Shown: positions 42,501 through 57,500 of the stretch, piece by piece
Layout: each line of letters starts with the position of its first letter
Position numbering within the stretch: the first letter of the stretch is position 1
NCBI GenBank assembly: GCA_947561585.1
Contig: CANNZV010000934.1
Location: 1-64,000, forward strand
DNA from: Caprella mutica
Taxonomy: Eukaryota; Arthropoda; Malacostraca; Amphipoda; Caprellidae
DNA: 64,000 nt
Direction of reading: 5' to 3'
Program-made: the position numbers and the translations under genes
The notes under the pieces: generated by a model
Seen by the model: the letters and a program-made list of their open reading frames with translations, nothing else
Database searches by the model: none
Told to the model about the DNA's origin: nothing

Positions 42501-45500
42501 CGTTTCAATGTGTTTCAATAGCTAGAAAGTGTTTCAACGTGTTTCAATGGATAGAAAGCGTTTCAATGTGTTTCAATGGATAGAAAGCGTTTCAATGTGT
42601 TTCACTAGCTAGAAAGTGTTTCAATGTGTTTCAATGGATAGAAAGCGGTTCAATGTGTTTCAATGGATAGTAAGCGTTTCAATGTGTTTCAATAGCTAAA
42701 AAGCGTTTCAATGTGTTTCACTAGCTAGAAAGCGTTTCAATGTGTTTCAATAGATAGAAAGCGTTTCAATGTGTTTCACTAGCTAGAAAGCGTTTCAATG
42801 TGTTTCAATAGCTAGAAAGCGTTTCAATGTGTTTCACTTGCTAGAAAGCGTTACAATGTGTTTCAATGGATAGAAAGCGTTTCAATGTGTTTCAATGTAT
42901 AGAAAGCGCTTCAATGTGTTTCAATAGCTAGAAAGCGTTTCAATGTGTTTCAATAGCTAGAAAGCGTTTCAATGTGTTTCAATGGATAGAGAGCGTTTCA
43001 ATAGATAGAAAGCGTTTCAATGTATTTCAATGGATAGAAAGCGTTTCAATGTGTTTCAATGGATAGAAAGCGTTTTAATGTGTTTCAATAGCTAGAAAGC
43101 GTTTCAATGTGTTTCAATGAATAGAAAGCATTTCAATGTGTTTCAATGGATAGAAAGCGTTTCAATGTGTTTCAATGGATAGAAAGTGTTTCAATGTGTT
43201 TCAATAGATAGAAAGCGTTTCAATGTGTTTCAATGGATAGAAAGCGTTTCAATGTGTTTCAATAGCTAGAAAGCGCTTCAATGTGTTTCAATAGCTAGAA
43301 AGCGTTTCAATGTGTTTCAATAGCTAGAAAGCGTTCCAATGTGTTTCAATGGGTAGAAAGCGTTTCAATGTGTTTCAATAGATAGAAAGCGTTTCAATGT
43401 GTTTCAATGGATAGAAAACGTTTCAATGTGTTTCAATAGATAGAAAGCGTTTCAATGTATTTCAATGGATAGAATGTGTTTCAATGTGTTTCAATGGATA
43501 GAAAGCGTTTCAATGTGTTTCAATGGATAGAAAGCGTTTCAATGTGTTTCAATGGATAGAAAGCGCTTCAATGTGTTTCAATAGCTAGAAAGCGTTTCAA
43601 TGTGTTTCAATGGATAGAAAGCATTTCAATGTGTTTCACTTGCTAGAATGCGTTTCAATGTGTTTCAATGGAAAGAAAGTGTTTCAATGTGTTTCAGTGG
43701 ATAGAAAGTGTTTCAATGTATTTCAATGGATAGAAAGCGTTTCAATGTGTTTCAATGGATAGAATGTGTTTCAATGTGTTTCAGTGGATAGAAAGCATTT
43801 CAATGTGTTTCACTAGATAGAAAGCGTTTCAATGTGTTTCAATGGATAGAAAGCGTTACAATGTGTTTCAATGGATAGAAAGCGTTTCAATGTGTTTCAA
43901 TGGATAGAAACCGTTTCAATGTGTTTCAATAGCTAGAAAGCGTTTCAATGTGTTTCAATGGATAGAAAGCGTTTCAATGTGTTTCAATGGATAGAAAGCG
44001 TTTCAATGTGTTTCAATAGCTAGAAAGCGTTTCAATGTGTTTCAATGGATAGAAAGCGTTTCAATGTGTTTCAATGGATAGAAAGCGTTTCAATGTGTTT
44101 CAATGGATAGAAAGCGTTTCAATGTGTTTCAATGGATAGAAAGCGTTTCAATGTGTTTCAATGGATAGAAAGCGTTTCAATGTGTTTCAATGGATAGAAA
44201 GCGTTTTAATGGATAGAAAGCGTTTCAATGTGTTTCAATGGATAGAAAGCTTTTCAATGTGTTTCAATGAATAGAAAGCGTTTCGATGTGTTTCAATGGA
44301 TAGAAAGCGTTTCAATGTGCTTCACTAGCTAGAAAGCGTTTCAATGTGTTTCAATAGCTAGAAAGTGTTTCAATGTGTTTCAATGGATAGAAAGCGTTTC
44401 AATGTGTTTCAATGGATAGAAAGCGTTTCAATGTGTTTCAATGGATAGAAAGCGTTTCAATGTGTTTCACTAGCTAGAAAGTGTTTCAATGGATAGAAAG
44501 CGGTTCATTGTGTTTCAATGGATAGAAAGCGTTTCAATGTGTTTCGATAGCTAGAAAGCGTTTCAATGTGTTTCACTAGCTAGAAAGCGTTTCAATGTGT
44601 TTCAATAGCTAGAAAGCGTTTCAATGTGTTTCACTAGCTAGAAAGCGTTTCAATGTGTTTCAAAAGATAGAAAGCGTTTCAATGTGTTTTACTAGCTAGA
44701 AAGCGTTTCAATGTGTTTCAATGGATAGAAAGCGTTTCAATGTGTTTCAATGGATAGAAAGCGTTTCAATGTGTTTCAATGGATAGAAAGCGTTTCAATG
44801 TGTTTCAATGGATAGAAAGCGTTTCAATGTGTTTCAATAGATAGAAAGCGTTTCAATGTGTTTCAATGGATAGAAAGCGTTTCAATGTGTTTCAATGGAT
44901 AGAAAGCGTTTCAATGGATAGAAAGCGTTTCAATGTGTTTCAATGGATAGAAAGCTTTTCAATGTGTTTCAATGGATAGAAAGCGTTTCAATGTGTTTCA
45001 ATGGATAGAATGTTTTTCAATGTGTTTCACTTATTAGAAAGCGTTTCAATGTGTTTCAATAGCTAGAAAGTGTTTCAACGTGTTTCAATGGATAGGAAGC
45101 GTTTCAATGTGTTTCAATGGATAGAAAGCGGTTCAATGTGTTTCAATGGATAGTAAGCGTTTCAATGTGTTTCAATAGCTAAAAAGCGTTTCAATGTGTT
45201 TCACTAGCTAGAAAGCGTTTCAATGTGTTTCAATAGATAGAAAGCGTTTCAATGTGTTTCACTAGCTAGAAAGCGTTTCATTGTGTTTCAATAGCTAGAA
45301 AGCGTTTCAATGTGTTTCACTTGCTAGAAAGCGTTACAATGTGTTTCAATGGATAGAAAGCGTTTCAATGTGTTTCAATGTATAGAAAGCGCTTCAATGT
45401 GTTTCAATAGCTAGAAAGCGTTTCAATGTGTTTCAATAGCTAGAAAGCGTTTCAATGTGTTTCAATGGATAGAGAGCGTTTCAATGTGTTTCAATAGATA

Positions 45501-48500
45501 GAAAGCGTTTCAATGTATTTCAATGGATAGAAAGCGTTTCAATGTGTTTCAATGGATAGAAAGCGTTTTAATGTGTTTCAATAGCTAGAAAGCGTTTCAA
45601 TGTGTTTCAATGAATAGAAAGCATTTCAATGTGTTTCAATGGATAGAAAGCGTTTCAATATGTTTCAATGGATAGAAAGCGTTTCAATGTGTTTCAATAG
45701 ATAGAAAGCGTTTCAATGTGTTTCAATGGATAGAGAGCGTTTCAATGTGTTTCAATAGCTAGAAAGCGCTCCAATGTGTTTCAATAGCTAGAAAAAGTTT
45801 CAATGTGTTTCAATAGCTAGAAAGCGTTTCGATGTGTTTCAATGGATAGAAAGCGTTTCAATGTGTTTCAATAGATAGAAAGCGTTTCAATGTGTTTCAA
45901 TGGATAGAAAACGTTTCAATGTGTTTCAATAGATAGAAAGCGTTTCAATGTATTTCAATGGATAGAATGTGTTTCAATGTGTTTCAATGGATAGAAAGCG
46001 TTTCAATGTGTTTCAATGGATAGAAAGCGTTTCAATGTGTTTCAATGGATAGAAAGCGCTTCAATGTGTTTCAATAGCTAGAAAGCGTTTCAATGTGTTT
46101 CAATGGATAGAAAGCATTTCAATGTGTTTCACTTGCTAGAATGCGTTTCAATGTGTTTCAATGGATAGAAAGTGTTTCAATGTGTTTCAATGGATAGAAA
46201 GTGTTTCAATGTATTTCAATGGATAGAAAGCGTTTCAATGTGTTTCAATGGATAGAATGTGTTTCAATGTGTTTCAATGGATAGAAAGCATTTCAATGTG
46301 TTTCACTAGATAGAAAGCGTTTCAATGTGTTTCAATGGATAGAAAGCGTTACTATGTGTTTCAATGGATAGAAAGCGTTTCAATGTGTTTCAATGGATAG
46401 AAACCGTTTCAATGTGTTTCAATAGCTAGAAAGCGTTTCAATGTGTTTCAATGGATAGAAAGCGTTTCAATGTGTTTCAATGGATAGAAAGCGTTTCAAT
46501 GTGTTTCAATAGCTAGAAAGCGTTTCAATGTGTTTCAATGGATAGAATGTGTTTCAATGTGTTTCAATGGATAGAAAGCATTTCAATGTGTTTCACTAGA
46601 TAGAAAGCGTTTCAATATGTTTCAATGGATAGAAAGCGTTACAATGTGTTTCAATGGATAGAAAGCGTTTCAATGTGTTTCAATGGATAGAAACCGTTTC
46701 AATGTGTTTCAATGGATAAAAAGCGTTTCAATGTGTTTCAATGGATAGAAAGCGTTTTAATGGATAGAAAGCGTTTCAATGTGTTTCAATGGATAGAAAG
46801 CTTTTCAATGTGTTTCAATGAATAGAAAGCGTTTCAATGTGTTTCAATGGATAGAAAGCGTTTCAATGTGCTTCACTAGCTAGAAAGCGTTTCAATGTGT
46901 TTCAATGAATAGAAAGCGTTTCAATGGATACAAAGCGTTTCAATGTGTTTCAATGGATAGAAAGCGTTTCAATGTGTTTCACTAGCTAGAAAGCGTTTCA
47001 ATGTGTTTCAATGGATAGAAAGTGTTTCAATGTGTTTCACTTGTTAGAAAGCGTTTCAATGTGTTTCAATAGCTAGAAAGTGTTTCAATGTGTTTCAATG
47101 GATAGAAAGAGTTTCAATGTGTTTCAATGGATAGAAAGCGTTTCAATGTGTTTCAATGGATAGAAAGCGTTTCAATGTGTTTCACTAGCTAGAAAGTGTT
47201 TCAATGGATAGAAAGCGGTTCAATGTGTTTCAATGGATAGAAAGCGTTTCAATGTGTTTCGATAGCTAGAAAGCGTTTCAATGTGTTTCACTAGCTAGTA
47301 AGCGTTTCAATGTGTTTCAATAGCTAGAAAGCGTTTCAATGTGTTTCACTAGCTAGAAAGCGTTTCAATGTGTTTCAATAGATAGAAAGCGTTTCAATGT
47401 GTTTTACTAGCTAGAAAGCGTTTCAATGTGTTTCAATGGATAGAAAGCGTTTCAATGTGTTTCAATGGATAGAAAGCTTTTCAATGTGTTTCAATGGATA
47501 GAAAGCGTTTCAATGTGTTTCAATTGATAGAAAGCGTTTCAATGTGTTTCAATAGATAGAAAGCGTTTCAATGTGTTTCAATGGATAGAAAGCGTTTCAA
47601 TGTGTTTCAATGGATAGAAAGCGTTTCAACGGATAGAAAGCGTTTCAATGTGTTTCAATGGATAGAAAGCTTTTCAATGTGTTTCAATGGATAGAAAGTG
47701 TTTCAATGTGTTTCAATGGATAGAAAGCGTTTCAATGTGCTTCACTAGCTAGAAAGCGTTTCAATGTGTTTCAATTAATAGAAAGCGTTTCAATGGATAG
47801 AAAGCGTTTCAATGTGTTTCAATGGATAGAAAGCGTTTCAATGTGTTTCACTAGCTAGAAAGCGTTTCAATGTGTTTCAATGGATAGAAAGTGTTTCAAT
47901 GTGTTTCACTTGTTAGAAAGCGTTTCAATGTGTTTCAATGGATAGAAAGCGTTTCAATGTGTTTCAATGGATAGAAAGCGTTTCAATGTGTTTCAATGGA
48001 TAGAAAGCGTTTTAATGGATAGAAAGCGTTTCAATGTGTTTCAATGGATAGAAAGCTTTTCAATGTGTTTCAATGAATAGAAAGCGTTTCGATGTGTTTC
48101 AATGGATAGAAAGCGTTTCAATGTGCTTCACTAGCTAGAAAGCGTTTCAATGTGTTTCAATAGCTAGAAAGTGTTTCAATGTGTTTCAATGGATAGAAAG
48201 CGTTTCAATGTGTTTCAATGGATAGAAAGCGTTTCAATGTGTTTCAATGGATAGAAAGCGTTTCAATGTGTTTCACTAGCTAGAAAGTGTTTCAATGGAT
48301 AGAAAGCGGTTCATTGTGTTTCAATGGATAGAAAGCGTTTCAATGTGTTTCGATAGCTAGAAAGCGTTTCAATGTGTTTCACTAGCTAGAAAGCGTTTCA
48401 ATGTGTTTCAATAGCTAGAAAGCGTTTCAATGTGTATCACTAGCTAGAAAGCGTTTCAATGTGTTTCAAAAGATAGAAAGCGTTTCAATGTGTTTTACTA

Positions 48501-51500
48501 GCTAGAAAGCGTTTCAATGTGTTTCAATGGATAGAAAGCGTTTCAATGTGTTTCAATGGATAGAAAGCGTTTCAATGTGTTTCAATGGATAGAAAGCGTT
48601 TCAATGTGTTTCAATGGATAGAAAGCGTTTCAATGTGTTTCAATAGATAGAAAGCGTTTCAATGTGTTTCAATGGATAGAAAGCGTTTCAATGTGTTTCA
48701 ATGGATAGAAAGCGTTTCAATGGATAGAAAGCGTTTCAATGTGTTTCAATGGATAGAAAGCTTTTCAATGTGTTTCAATGGATAGAAAGCGTTTCAATGT
48801 GTTTCAATGGATAGAATGTTTTTCAATGTGTTTCACTTATTAGAAAGCGTTTCAATGTGTTTCAATAGCTAGAAAGTGTTTCAACGTGTTTCAATGGATA
48901 GGAAGCGTTTCAATGTGTTTCAATGGATAGAAAGCGTTTCAATGTGTTTCAATGGATAGAAAGCGTTTCAATGTGTTTCACTAGCTAGAAAGTGTTTCAA
49001 TGTGTTTCAATGGATAGAAAGCGGTTCAATGTGTTTCAATGGATAGTAAGCGTTTCAATGTGTTTCAATAGCTAAAAAGCGTTTCAATGTGTTTCACTAG
49101 CTAGAAAGCGTTTCAATGTGTTTCAATAGATAGAAAGCGTTTCAATGTGTTTCACTAGCTAGAAAGCGTTTCATTGTGTTTCAATAGCTAGAAAGCGTTT
49201 CAATGTGTTTCACTTGCTAGAAAGCGTTACAATGTGTTTCAATGGATAGAAAGCGTTTCAATGTGTTTCAATGTATAGAAAGCGCTTCAATGTGTTTCAA
49301 TAGCTAGAAAGCGTTTCAATGTGTTTCAATAGCTAGAAAGCGTTTCAATGTGTTTCAATGGATAGAGAGCGTTTCAATGTGTTTCAATAGATAGAAAGCG
49401 TTTCAATGTATTTCAATGGATAGAAAGCGTTTCAATGTGTTTCAATGGATAGAAAGCGTTTTAATGTGTTTCAATAGCTAGAAAGCGTTTCAATGTGTTT
49501 CAATGAATAGAAAGCATTTCAATGTGTTTCAATGGATAGAAAGCGTTTCAATATGTTTCAATGGATAGAAAGCGTTTCAATGTGTTTCAATAGATAGAAA
49601 GCGTTTCAATGTGTTTCAATGGATAGAGAGCGTTTCAATGTGTTTCAATAGCTAGAAAGCGCTCCAATGTGTTTCAATAGCTAGAAAAAGTTTCAATGTG
49701 TTTCAATAGCTAGAAAGCGTTTCGATGTGTTTCAATGGATAGAAAGCGTTTCAATGTGTTTCAATAGATAGAAAGCGTTTCAATGTGTTTCAATGGATAG
49801 AAAACGTTTCAATGTGTTTCAATAGATAGAAAGCGTTTCAATGTATTTCAATGGATAGAATGTGTTTCAATGTGTTTCAATGGATAGAAAGCGTTTCAAT
49901 GTGTTTCAATGGATAGAAAGCGTTTCAATGTGTTTCAATGGATAGAAAGCGCTTCAATGTGTTTCAATAGCTAGAAAGCGTTTCAATGTGTTTCAATGGA
50001 TAGAAAGCATTTCAATGTGTTTCACTTGCTAGAATGCGTTTCAATGTGTTTCAATGGATAGAAAGTGTTTCAATGTGTTTCAATGGATAGAAAGCATTTC
50101 AATGTGTTTCACTAGATAGAAAGCGTTTCAATGTGTTTCAATGGATAGAAAGCGTTACTATGTGTTTCAATGGATAGAAAGCGTTTCAATGTGTTTCAAT
50201 GGATAGAAACCGTTTCAATGTGTTTCAATAGCTAGAAAGCGTTTCAATGTGTTTCAATGGATAGAAAGCGTTTCAATGTGTTTCAATGGATAGAAAGCGT
50301 TTCAATGTGTTTCAATAGCTAGAAAGCGTTTCAATGTGTTTCAATGGATAGAATGTGTTTCAATGTGTTTCAATGGATAGAAAGCATTTCAATGTGTTTC
50401 ACTAGATAGAAAGCGTTTCAATATGTTTCAATGGATAGAAAGCGTTACAATGTGTTTCAATGGATAGAAAGCGTTTCAATGTGTTTCAATGGATAGAAAC
50501 CGTTTCAATGTGTTTCAATGGATAAAAAGCGTTTCAATGTGTTTCAATGGATAGAAAGCGTTTTAATGGATAGAAAGCGTTTCAATGTGTTTCAATGGAT
50601 AGAAAGCTTTTCAATGTGTTTCAATGAATAGAAAGCGTTTCAATGTGTTTCAATGGATAGAAAGCGTTTCAATGTGCTTCACTAGCTAGAAAGCGTTTCA
50701 ATGTGTTTCAATGAATAGAAAGCGTTTCAATGGATACAAAGCGTTTCAATGTGTTTCAATGGATAGAAAGCGTTTCAATGTGTTTCACTAGCTAGAAAGC
50801 GTTTCAATGTGTTTCAATGGATAGAAAGTGTTTCAATGTGTTTCACTTGTTAGAAAGCGTTTCAATGTGTTTCAATAGCTAGAAAGTGTTTCAATGTGTT
50901 TCAATGGATAGAAAGAGTTTCAATGTGTTTCAATGGATAGAAAGCGTTTCAATGTGTTTCAATGGATAGAAAGCGTTTCAATGTGTTTCACTAGCTAGAA
51001 AGTGTTTCAATGGATAGAAAGCGGTTCAATGTGTTTCAATGGATAGAAAGCGTTTCAATGTGTTTCGATAGCTAGAAAGCGTTTCAATGTGTTTCACTAG
51101 CTAGTAAGCGTTTCAATGTGTTTCAATAGCTAGAAAGCGTTTCAATGTGTTTCACTAGCTAGAAAGCGTTTCAATGTGTTTCAATAGATAGAAAGCGTTT
51201 CAATGTGTTTTACTAGCTAGAAAGCGTTTCAATGTGTTTCAATGGATAGAAAGCGTTTCAATGTGTTTCAATGGATAGAAAGCTTTTCAATGTGTTTCAA
51301 TGGATAGAAAGCGTTTCAATGTGTTTCAATTGATAGAAAGCGTTTCAATGTGTTTCAATAGATAGAAAGCGTTTCAATGTGTTTCAATGGATAGAAAGCG
51401 TTTCAATGTGTTTCAATGGATAGAAAGCGTTTCAATGGATAGAAAGCGTTTCAATGTGTTTCAATGGATAGAAAGCTTTTCAATGTGTTTCAATGGATAG

Positions 51501-54500
51501 AAAGTGTTTCAATGTGTTTCAATGGATAGAAAGCGTTTCAATGTGCTTCACTAGCTAGAAAGCGTTTCAATGTGTTTCAATTAATAGAAAGCGTTTCAAT
51601 GGATAGAAAGCGTTTCAATGTGTTCCAATGGATAGAAAGCGTTTCAATGTGTTTCACTAGCTAGAAAGCGTTTCAATGTGTTTCAATGGATAGAAAGTGT
51701 TTCAATGTGTTTCACTTGTTAGAAAGCGTTTCAATGTGTTTCAATGGATAGAAAGCGTTTCAATGTGTTTCAATGGATAGAAAGCGTTTCAATGTGTTTC
51801 AATGGATAGAAAGCGTTTTAATGGATAGAAAGCGTTTCAATGTGTTTCAATGGATAGAAAGCTTTTCAATGTGTTTCAATGAATAGAAAGCGTTTCGATG
51901 TGTTTCAATGGATAGAAAGCGTTTCAATGTGCTTCACTAGCTAGAAAGCGTTTCAATGTGTTTCAATAGCTAGAAAGTGTTTCAATGTGTTTCAATGGAT
52001 AGAAAGCGTTTCAATGTGTTTCAATGGATAGAAAGCGTTTCAATGTGTTTCAATGGATAGAAAGCGTTTCAATGTGTTTCACTAGCTAGAAAGTGTTTCA
52101 ATGGATAGAAAGCGGTTCATTGTGTTTCAATGGATAGAAAGCGTTCAATGTGTTTCGATAGCTAGAAAGCGTTTCAATGTGTTTCACTAGCTAGAAAGCG
52201 TTTCAATGTGTTTCAATAGCTAGAAAGCGTTTCAATGTGTTTCACTAGCTAGAAAGCGTTTCAATGTGTTTCAAAAGATAGAAAGCGTTTCAATGTGTTT
52301 TACTAGCTAGAAAGCGTTTCAATGTGTTTCAATGGATAGAAAGCGTTTCAATGTGTTTCAATGGATAGAAAGCGTTTCAATGTGTTTCAATGGATAGAAA
52401 GCGTTTCAATGTGTTTCAATGGATAGAAAGCGTTTCAATGTGTTTCAATAGATAGAAAGCGTTTCAATGTGTTTCAATGGATAGAAAGCGTTTCAATGTG
52501 TTTCAATGGATAGAAAGCGTTTCAATGGATAGAAAGCGTTTCAATGTGTTTCAATGGATAGAAAGCTTTTCAATGTGTTTCAATGGATAGAAAGCGTTTC
52601 AATGTGTTTCAATGGATAGAATGTTTTTCAATGTGTTTCACTTATTAGAAAGCGTTTCAATGTGTTTCAATAGCTAGAAAGTGTTTCAACGTGTTTCAAT
52701 GGATAGGAAGCGTTTCAATGTGTTTCAATGGATAGAAAGCGTTTCAATGTGTTTCAATGGATAGAAAGCGTTTCAATGTGTTTCACTAGCTAGAAAGTGT
52801 TTCAATGTGTTTCAATGGATAGAAAGCGGTTCAATGTGTTTCAATGGATAGTAAGCGTTTCAATGTGTTTCAATAGCTAAAAAGCGTTTCAATGTGTTTC
52901 ACTAGCTAGAAAGCGTTTCAATGTGTTTCAATAGATAGAAAGCGTTTCAATGTGTTTCACTAGCTAGAAAGCGTTTCATTGTGTTTCAATAGCTAGAAAG
53001 CGTTTCAATGTGTTTCACTTGCTAGAAAGCGTTACAATGTGTTTCAATGGATAGAAAGCGTTTCAATGTGTTTCAATGTATAGAAAGCGCTTCAATGTGT
53101 TTCAATAGCTAGAAAGCGTTTCAATGTGTTTCAATAGCTAGAAAGCGTTTCAATGTGTTTCAATGGATAGAGAGCGTTTCAATGTGTTTCAATAGATAGA
53201 AAGCGTTTCAATGTATTTCAATGGATAGAAAGCGTTTCAATGTGTTTCAATGGATAGAAAGCGTTTTAATGTGTTTCAATAGCTAGAAAGCGTTTCAATG
53301 TGTTTCAATGAATAGAAAGCATTTCAATGTGTTTCAATGGATAGAAAGCGTTTCAATATGTTTCAATGGATAGAAAGCGTTTCAATGTGTTTCAATAGAT
53401 AGAAAGCGTTTCAATGTGTTTCAATGGATAGAGAGCGTTTCAATGTGTTTCAATAGCTAGAAAGCGCTCCAATGTGTTTCAATAGCTAGAAAAAGTTTCA
53501 ATGTGTTTCAATAGCTAGAAAGCGTTTCGATGTGTTTCAATGGATAGAAAGCGTTTCAATGTGTTTCAATAGATAGAAAGCGTTTCAATGTGTTTCAATG
53601 GATAGAAAACGTTTCAATGTGTTTCAATAGATAGAAAGCGTTTCAATGTATTTCAATGGATAGAATGTGTTTCAATGTGTTTCAATGGATAGAAAGCGTT
53701 TCAATGTGTTTCAATGGATAGAAAGCGTTTCAATGTGTTTCAATGGATAGAAAGCGCTTCAATGTGTTTCAATAGCTAGAAAGCGTTTCAATGTGTTTCA
53801 ATGGATAGAAAGCATTTCAATGTGTTTCACTTGCTAGAATGCGTTTCAATGTGTTTCAATGGATAGAAAGTGTTTCAATGTGTTTCAATGGATAGAAAGT
53901 GTTTCAATGTATTTCAATGGATAGAAAGCGTTTCAATGTGTTTCAATGGATAGAATGTGTTTCAATGTGTTTCAATGGATAGAAAGCATTTCAATGTGTT
54001 TCACTAGATAGAAAGCGTTTCAATGTGTTTCAATGGATAGAAAGCGTTACTATGTGTTTCAATGGATAGAAAGCGTTTCAATGTGTTTCAATGGATAGAA
54101 ACCGTTTCAATGTGTTTCAATAGCTAGAAAGCGTTTCAATGTGTTTCAATGGATAGAAAGCGTTTCAATGTGTTTCAATGGATAGAAAGCGTTTCAATGT
54201 GTTTCAATAGCTAGAAAGCGTTTCAATGTGTTTCAATGGATAGAATGTGTTTCAATGTGTTTCAATGGATAGAAAGCATTTCAATGTGTTTCACTAGATA
54301 GAAAGCGTTTCAATATGTTTCAATGGATAGAAAGCGTTACAATGTGTTTCAATGGATAGAAAGCGTTTCAATGTGTTTCAATGGATAGAAACCGTTTCAA
54401 TGTGTTTCAATGGATAAAAAGCGTTTCAATGTGTTTCAATGGATAGAAAGCGTTTTAATGGATAGAAAGCGTTTCAATGTGTTTCAATGGATAGAAAGCT

Positions 54501-57500
54501 TTTCAATGTGTTTCAATGAATAGAAAGCGTTTCAATGTGTTTCAATGGATAGAAAGCGTTTCAATGTGCTTCACTAGCTAGAAAGCGTTTCAATGTGTTT
54601 CAATGAATAGAAAGCGTTTCAATGGATACAAAGCGTTTCAATGTGTTTCAATGGATAGAAAGCGTTTCAATGTGTTTCACTAGCTAGAAAGCGTTTCAAT
54701 GTGTTTCAATGGATAGAAAGTGTTTCAATGTGTTTCACTTGTTAGAAAGCGTTTCAATGTGTTTCAATAGCTAGAAAGTGTTTCAATGTGTTTCAATGGA
54801 TAGAAAGAGTTTCAATGTGTTTCAATGGATAGAAAGCGTTTCAATGTGTTTCAATGGATAGAAAGCGTTTCAATGTGTTTCACTAGCTAGAAAGTGTTTC
54901 AATGGATAGAAAGCGGTTCAATGTGTTTCAATGGATAGAAAGCGTTTCAATGTGTTTCGATAGCTAGAAAGCGTTTCAATGTGTTTCACTAGCTAGTAAG
55001 CGTTTCAATGTGTTTCAATAGCTAGAAAGCGTTTCAATGTGTTTCACTAGCTAGAAAGCGTTTCAATGTGTTTCAATAGATAGAAAGCGTTTCAATGTGT
55101 TTTACTAGCTAGAAAGCGTTTCAATGTGTTTCAATGGATAGAAAGCGTTTCAATGTGTTTCAATGGATAGAAAGCTTTTCAATGTGTTTCAATGGATAGA
55201 AAGCGTTTCAATGTGTTTCAATTGATAGAAAGCGTTTCAATGTGTTTCAATAGATAGAAAGCGTTTCAATGTGTTTCAATGGATAGAAAGCGTTTCAATG
55301 TGTTTCAATGGATAGAAAGCGTTTCAATGGATAGAAAGCGTTTCAATGTGTTTCAATGGATAGAAAGCTTTTCAATGTGTTTCAATGGATAGAAAGTGTT
55401 TCAATGTGTTTCAATGGATAGAAAGCGTTTCAATGTGCTTCACTAGCTAGAAAGCGTTTCAATGTGTTTCAATTAATAGAAAGCGTTTCAATGGATAGAA
55501 AGCGTTTCAATGTGTTTCAATGGATAGAAAGCGTTTCAATGTGTTTCACTAGCTAGAAAGCGTTTCAATGTGTTTCAATGGATAGAAAGTGTTTCAATGT
55601 GTTTCACTTGTTAGAAAGCGTTTCAATGTGTTTCAATAGCTAGAAAGTGTTTCAATGGGTAGAAAGCGTTTCAATGTGTTTCAATGGATAGAAAGCGTTT
55701 CAATGTGTTTCAATGGATAGAAAGCGTTTCAATGTGTTTCACTAGCTAGAAAGTGTTTCAATGTGTTTCAATGGATAGAAAGCGGTTCAATGTGTTTCAA
55801 TGGATAGAAAGCGTTTCAATGTGTTTCGATAGCTAGAAAGCGTTTCAATGTGTTTCACTAGCTAGAAAGCGTTTCAATGTGTTTCAATAGCTAGAAAGCG
55901 TTTCAATGTGTTTCACTAGCTAGAAAGCGTTTCAATGTGTTTCAATAGATAGAAAGCGTTTCAATGTGTTTTTACTAGCTAGAAAGCGTTTCAATGTGTT
56001 TCAATGGATAGAAAGCGTTTCAATGTGTTTCAATGGATAGAAAGCGTTTCAATGTGTTTCAATGGATAGAAAGCGTTTCAATGTGTTTCAATAGCTAGAA
56101 AAGCGTTTCAATGTGTTTCAATGGATATAGAGCGTTTCAATGTGTTTCAATAGATAGAAAGCGTTTCAATGTATTTCAATGGATAGAAAGCGTTTCAATG
56201 TGTTTCAATGGATAGAAAGCGTTTTGATGTGTTTCAATAGCTAGAAAGTGTTTCAATGTGTTTCAATGGATAGAAAGCGTTTCAATGTATAGAAAGCGTT
56301 TCAATGTGTTTCAATGGATAGAAAGCGTTTCAATGTGTTTCAATGGATAGAAAGCGTTTCAATGTGTTTCAATAGCTAGAAAGCGTTTCAATGTGTTTCA
56401 ATGGATTGAAAGTGTTTCAATGAGTTCCAATGGATAGAAAGTGTTTCAATGTGTTTCAATTGATAGAAAGCGTTTCAATGTGTTTCAATGGATAGAAAGT
56501 ATTTCAATGTGTTTCAATGGATAGAATGTGTTTCAATGTGTTTCAATGGATAGAAAGCGTTTCAATTTGTTTCAATGGATAGAAAGCGTTTCAATGTGTT
56601 TCAATGGATAGAAAGCGCTTCAATGTGTTTCAATAGCTAGAAAGCGTTTCAATGTGTTTCAATGGATAGAAAGTGTTTCAATGTGTTTCAATGGATAGAA
56701 AGTGTTTCAATGTATTTCAATGGATAGAAAGCGTTTCAATGTGTTTCAATGGATAGAATGTGTTTCAATGTGTTTCAATGGATAGAAAGCATTTCAATGT
56801 GTTTCACTAGATAGAAAGCGTTTCAATGTGTTTCAATGGATAGAAAGCGTTACAATGTGTTTCAATGGATAGAACGCGTTTCAATGTGTTTCAATGGATA
56901 GAAAGCGTTTCAATGTGTTTCAATAGCTAGAAAGCGTTTCTATGTGTTTCAATGGATAGAAAGCGTTTCAATGTGTTTCAATGGATAGAAAGCGTTTCAA
57001 TGTGTTTCAATAGCTAGAAAGCGTTTCAATGTGTTTCAATGGATAGAAAGCGTTTCAATGTGTTTCAATGGATAGAAAGCGTTTCAATTTGTTTCAATGG
57101 ATAGAAAGCGTTTCAATGTGTTTCAATGGATAGAAAGCGTTTCAATGTGTTTCAATGGATAGAAAGCGTTTCATTGTGTTTCAATGGATAGAAAGCGTTT
57201 CAATGGATAGAAAGCGTTTCAATGTGTTTCAATGGATAGAAAGCGTTTCAATGTGTTTCAATGGATAGAAAGCGTTTCAATGTGTTTCAATGGATAGAAA
57301 GCGTTTCAATGGATAGAAAGCGTTTCAATGTGTTTCAATGGATAGAAAGCGTTTCAATGTGTTTCACTAGCTAGAAAGCGTTTCAATGTGTTTCAATGGA
57401 TAGAATGTTTTTCAATGTGTTTCACTTGTTAGAAAGCGTTTCAATGTGTTTCAATAGCTAGAAAGTGTTTCAACGTGTTTCAATGGATAGAAAGCGTTTC

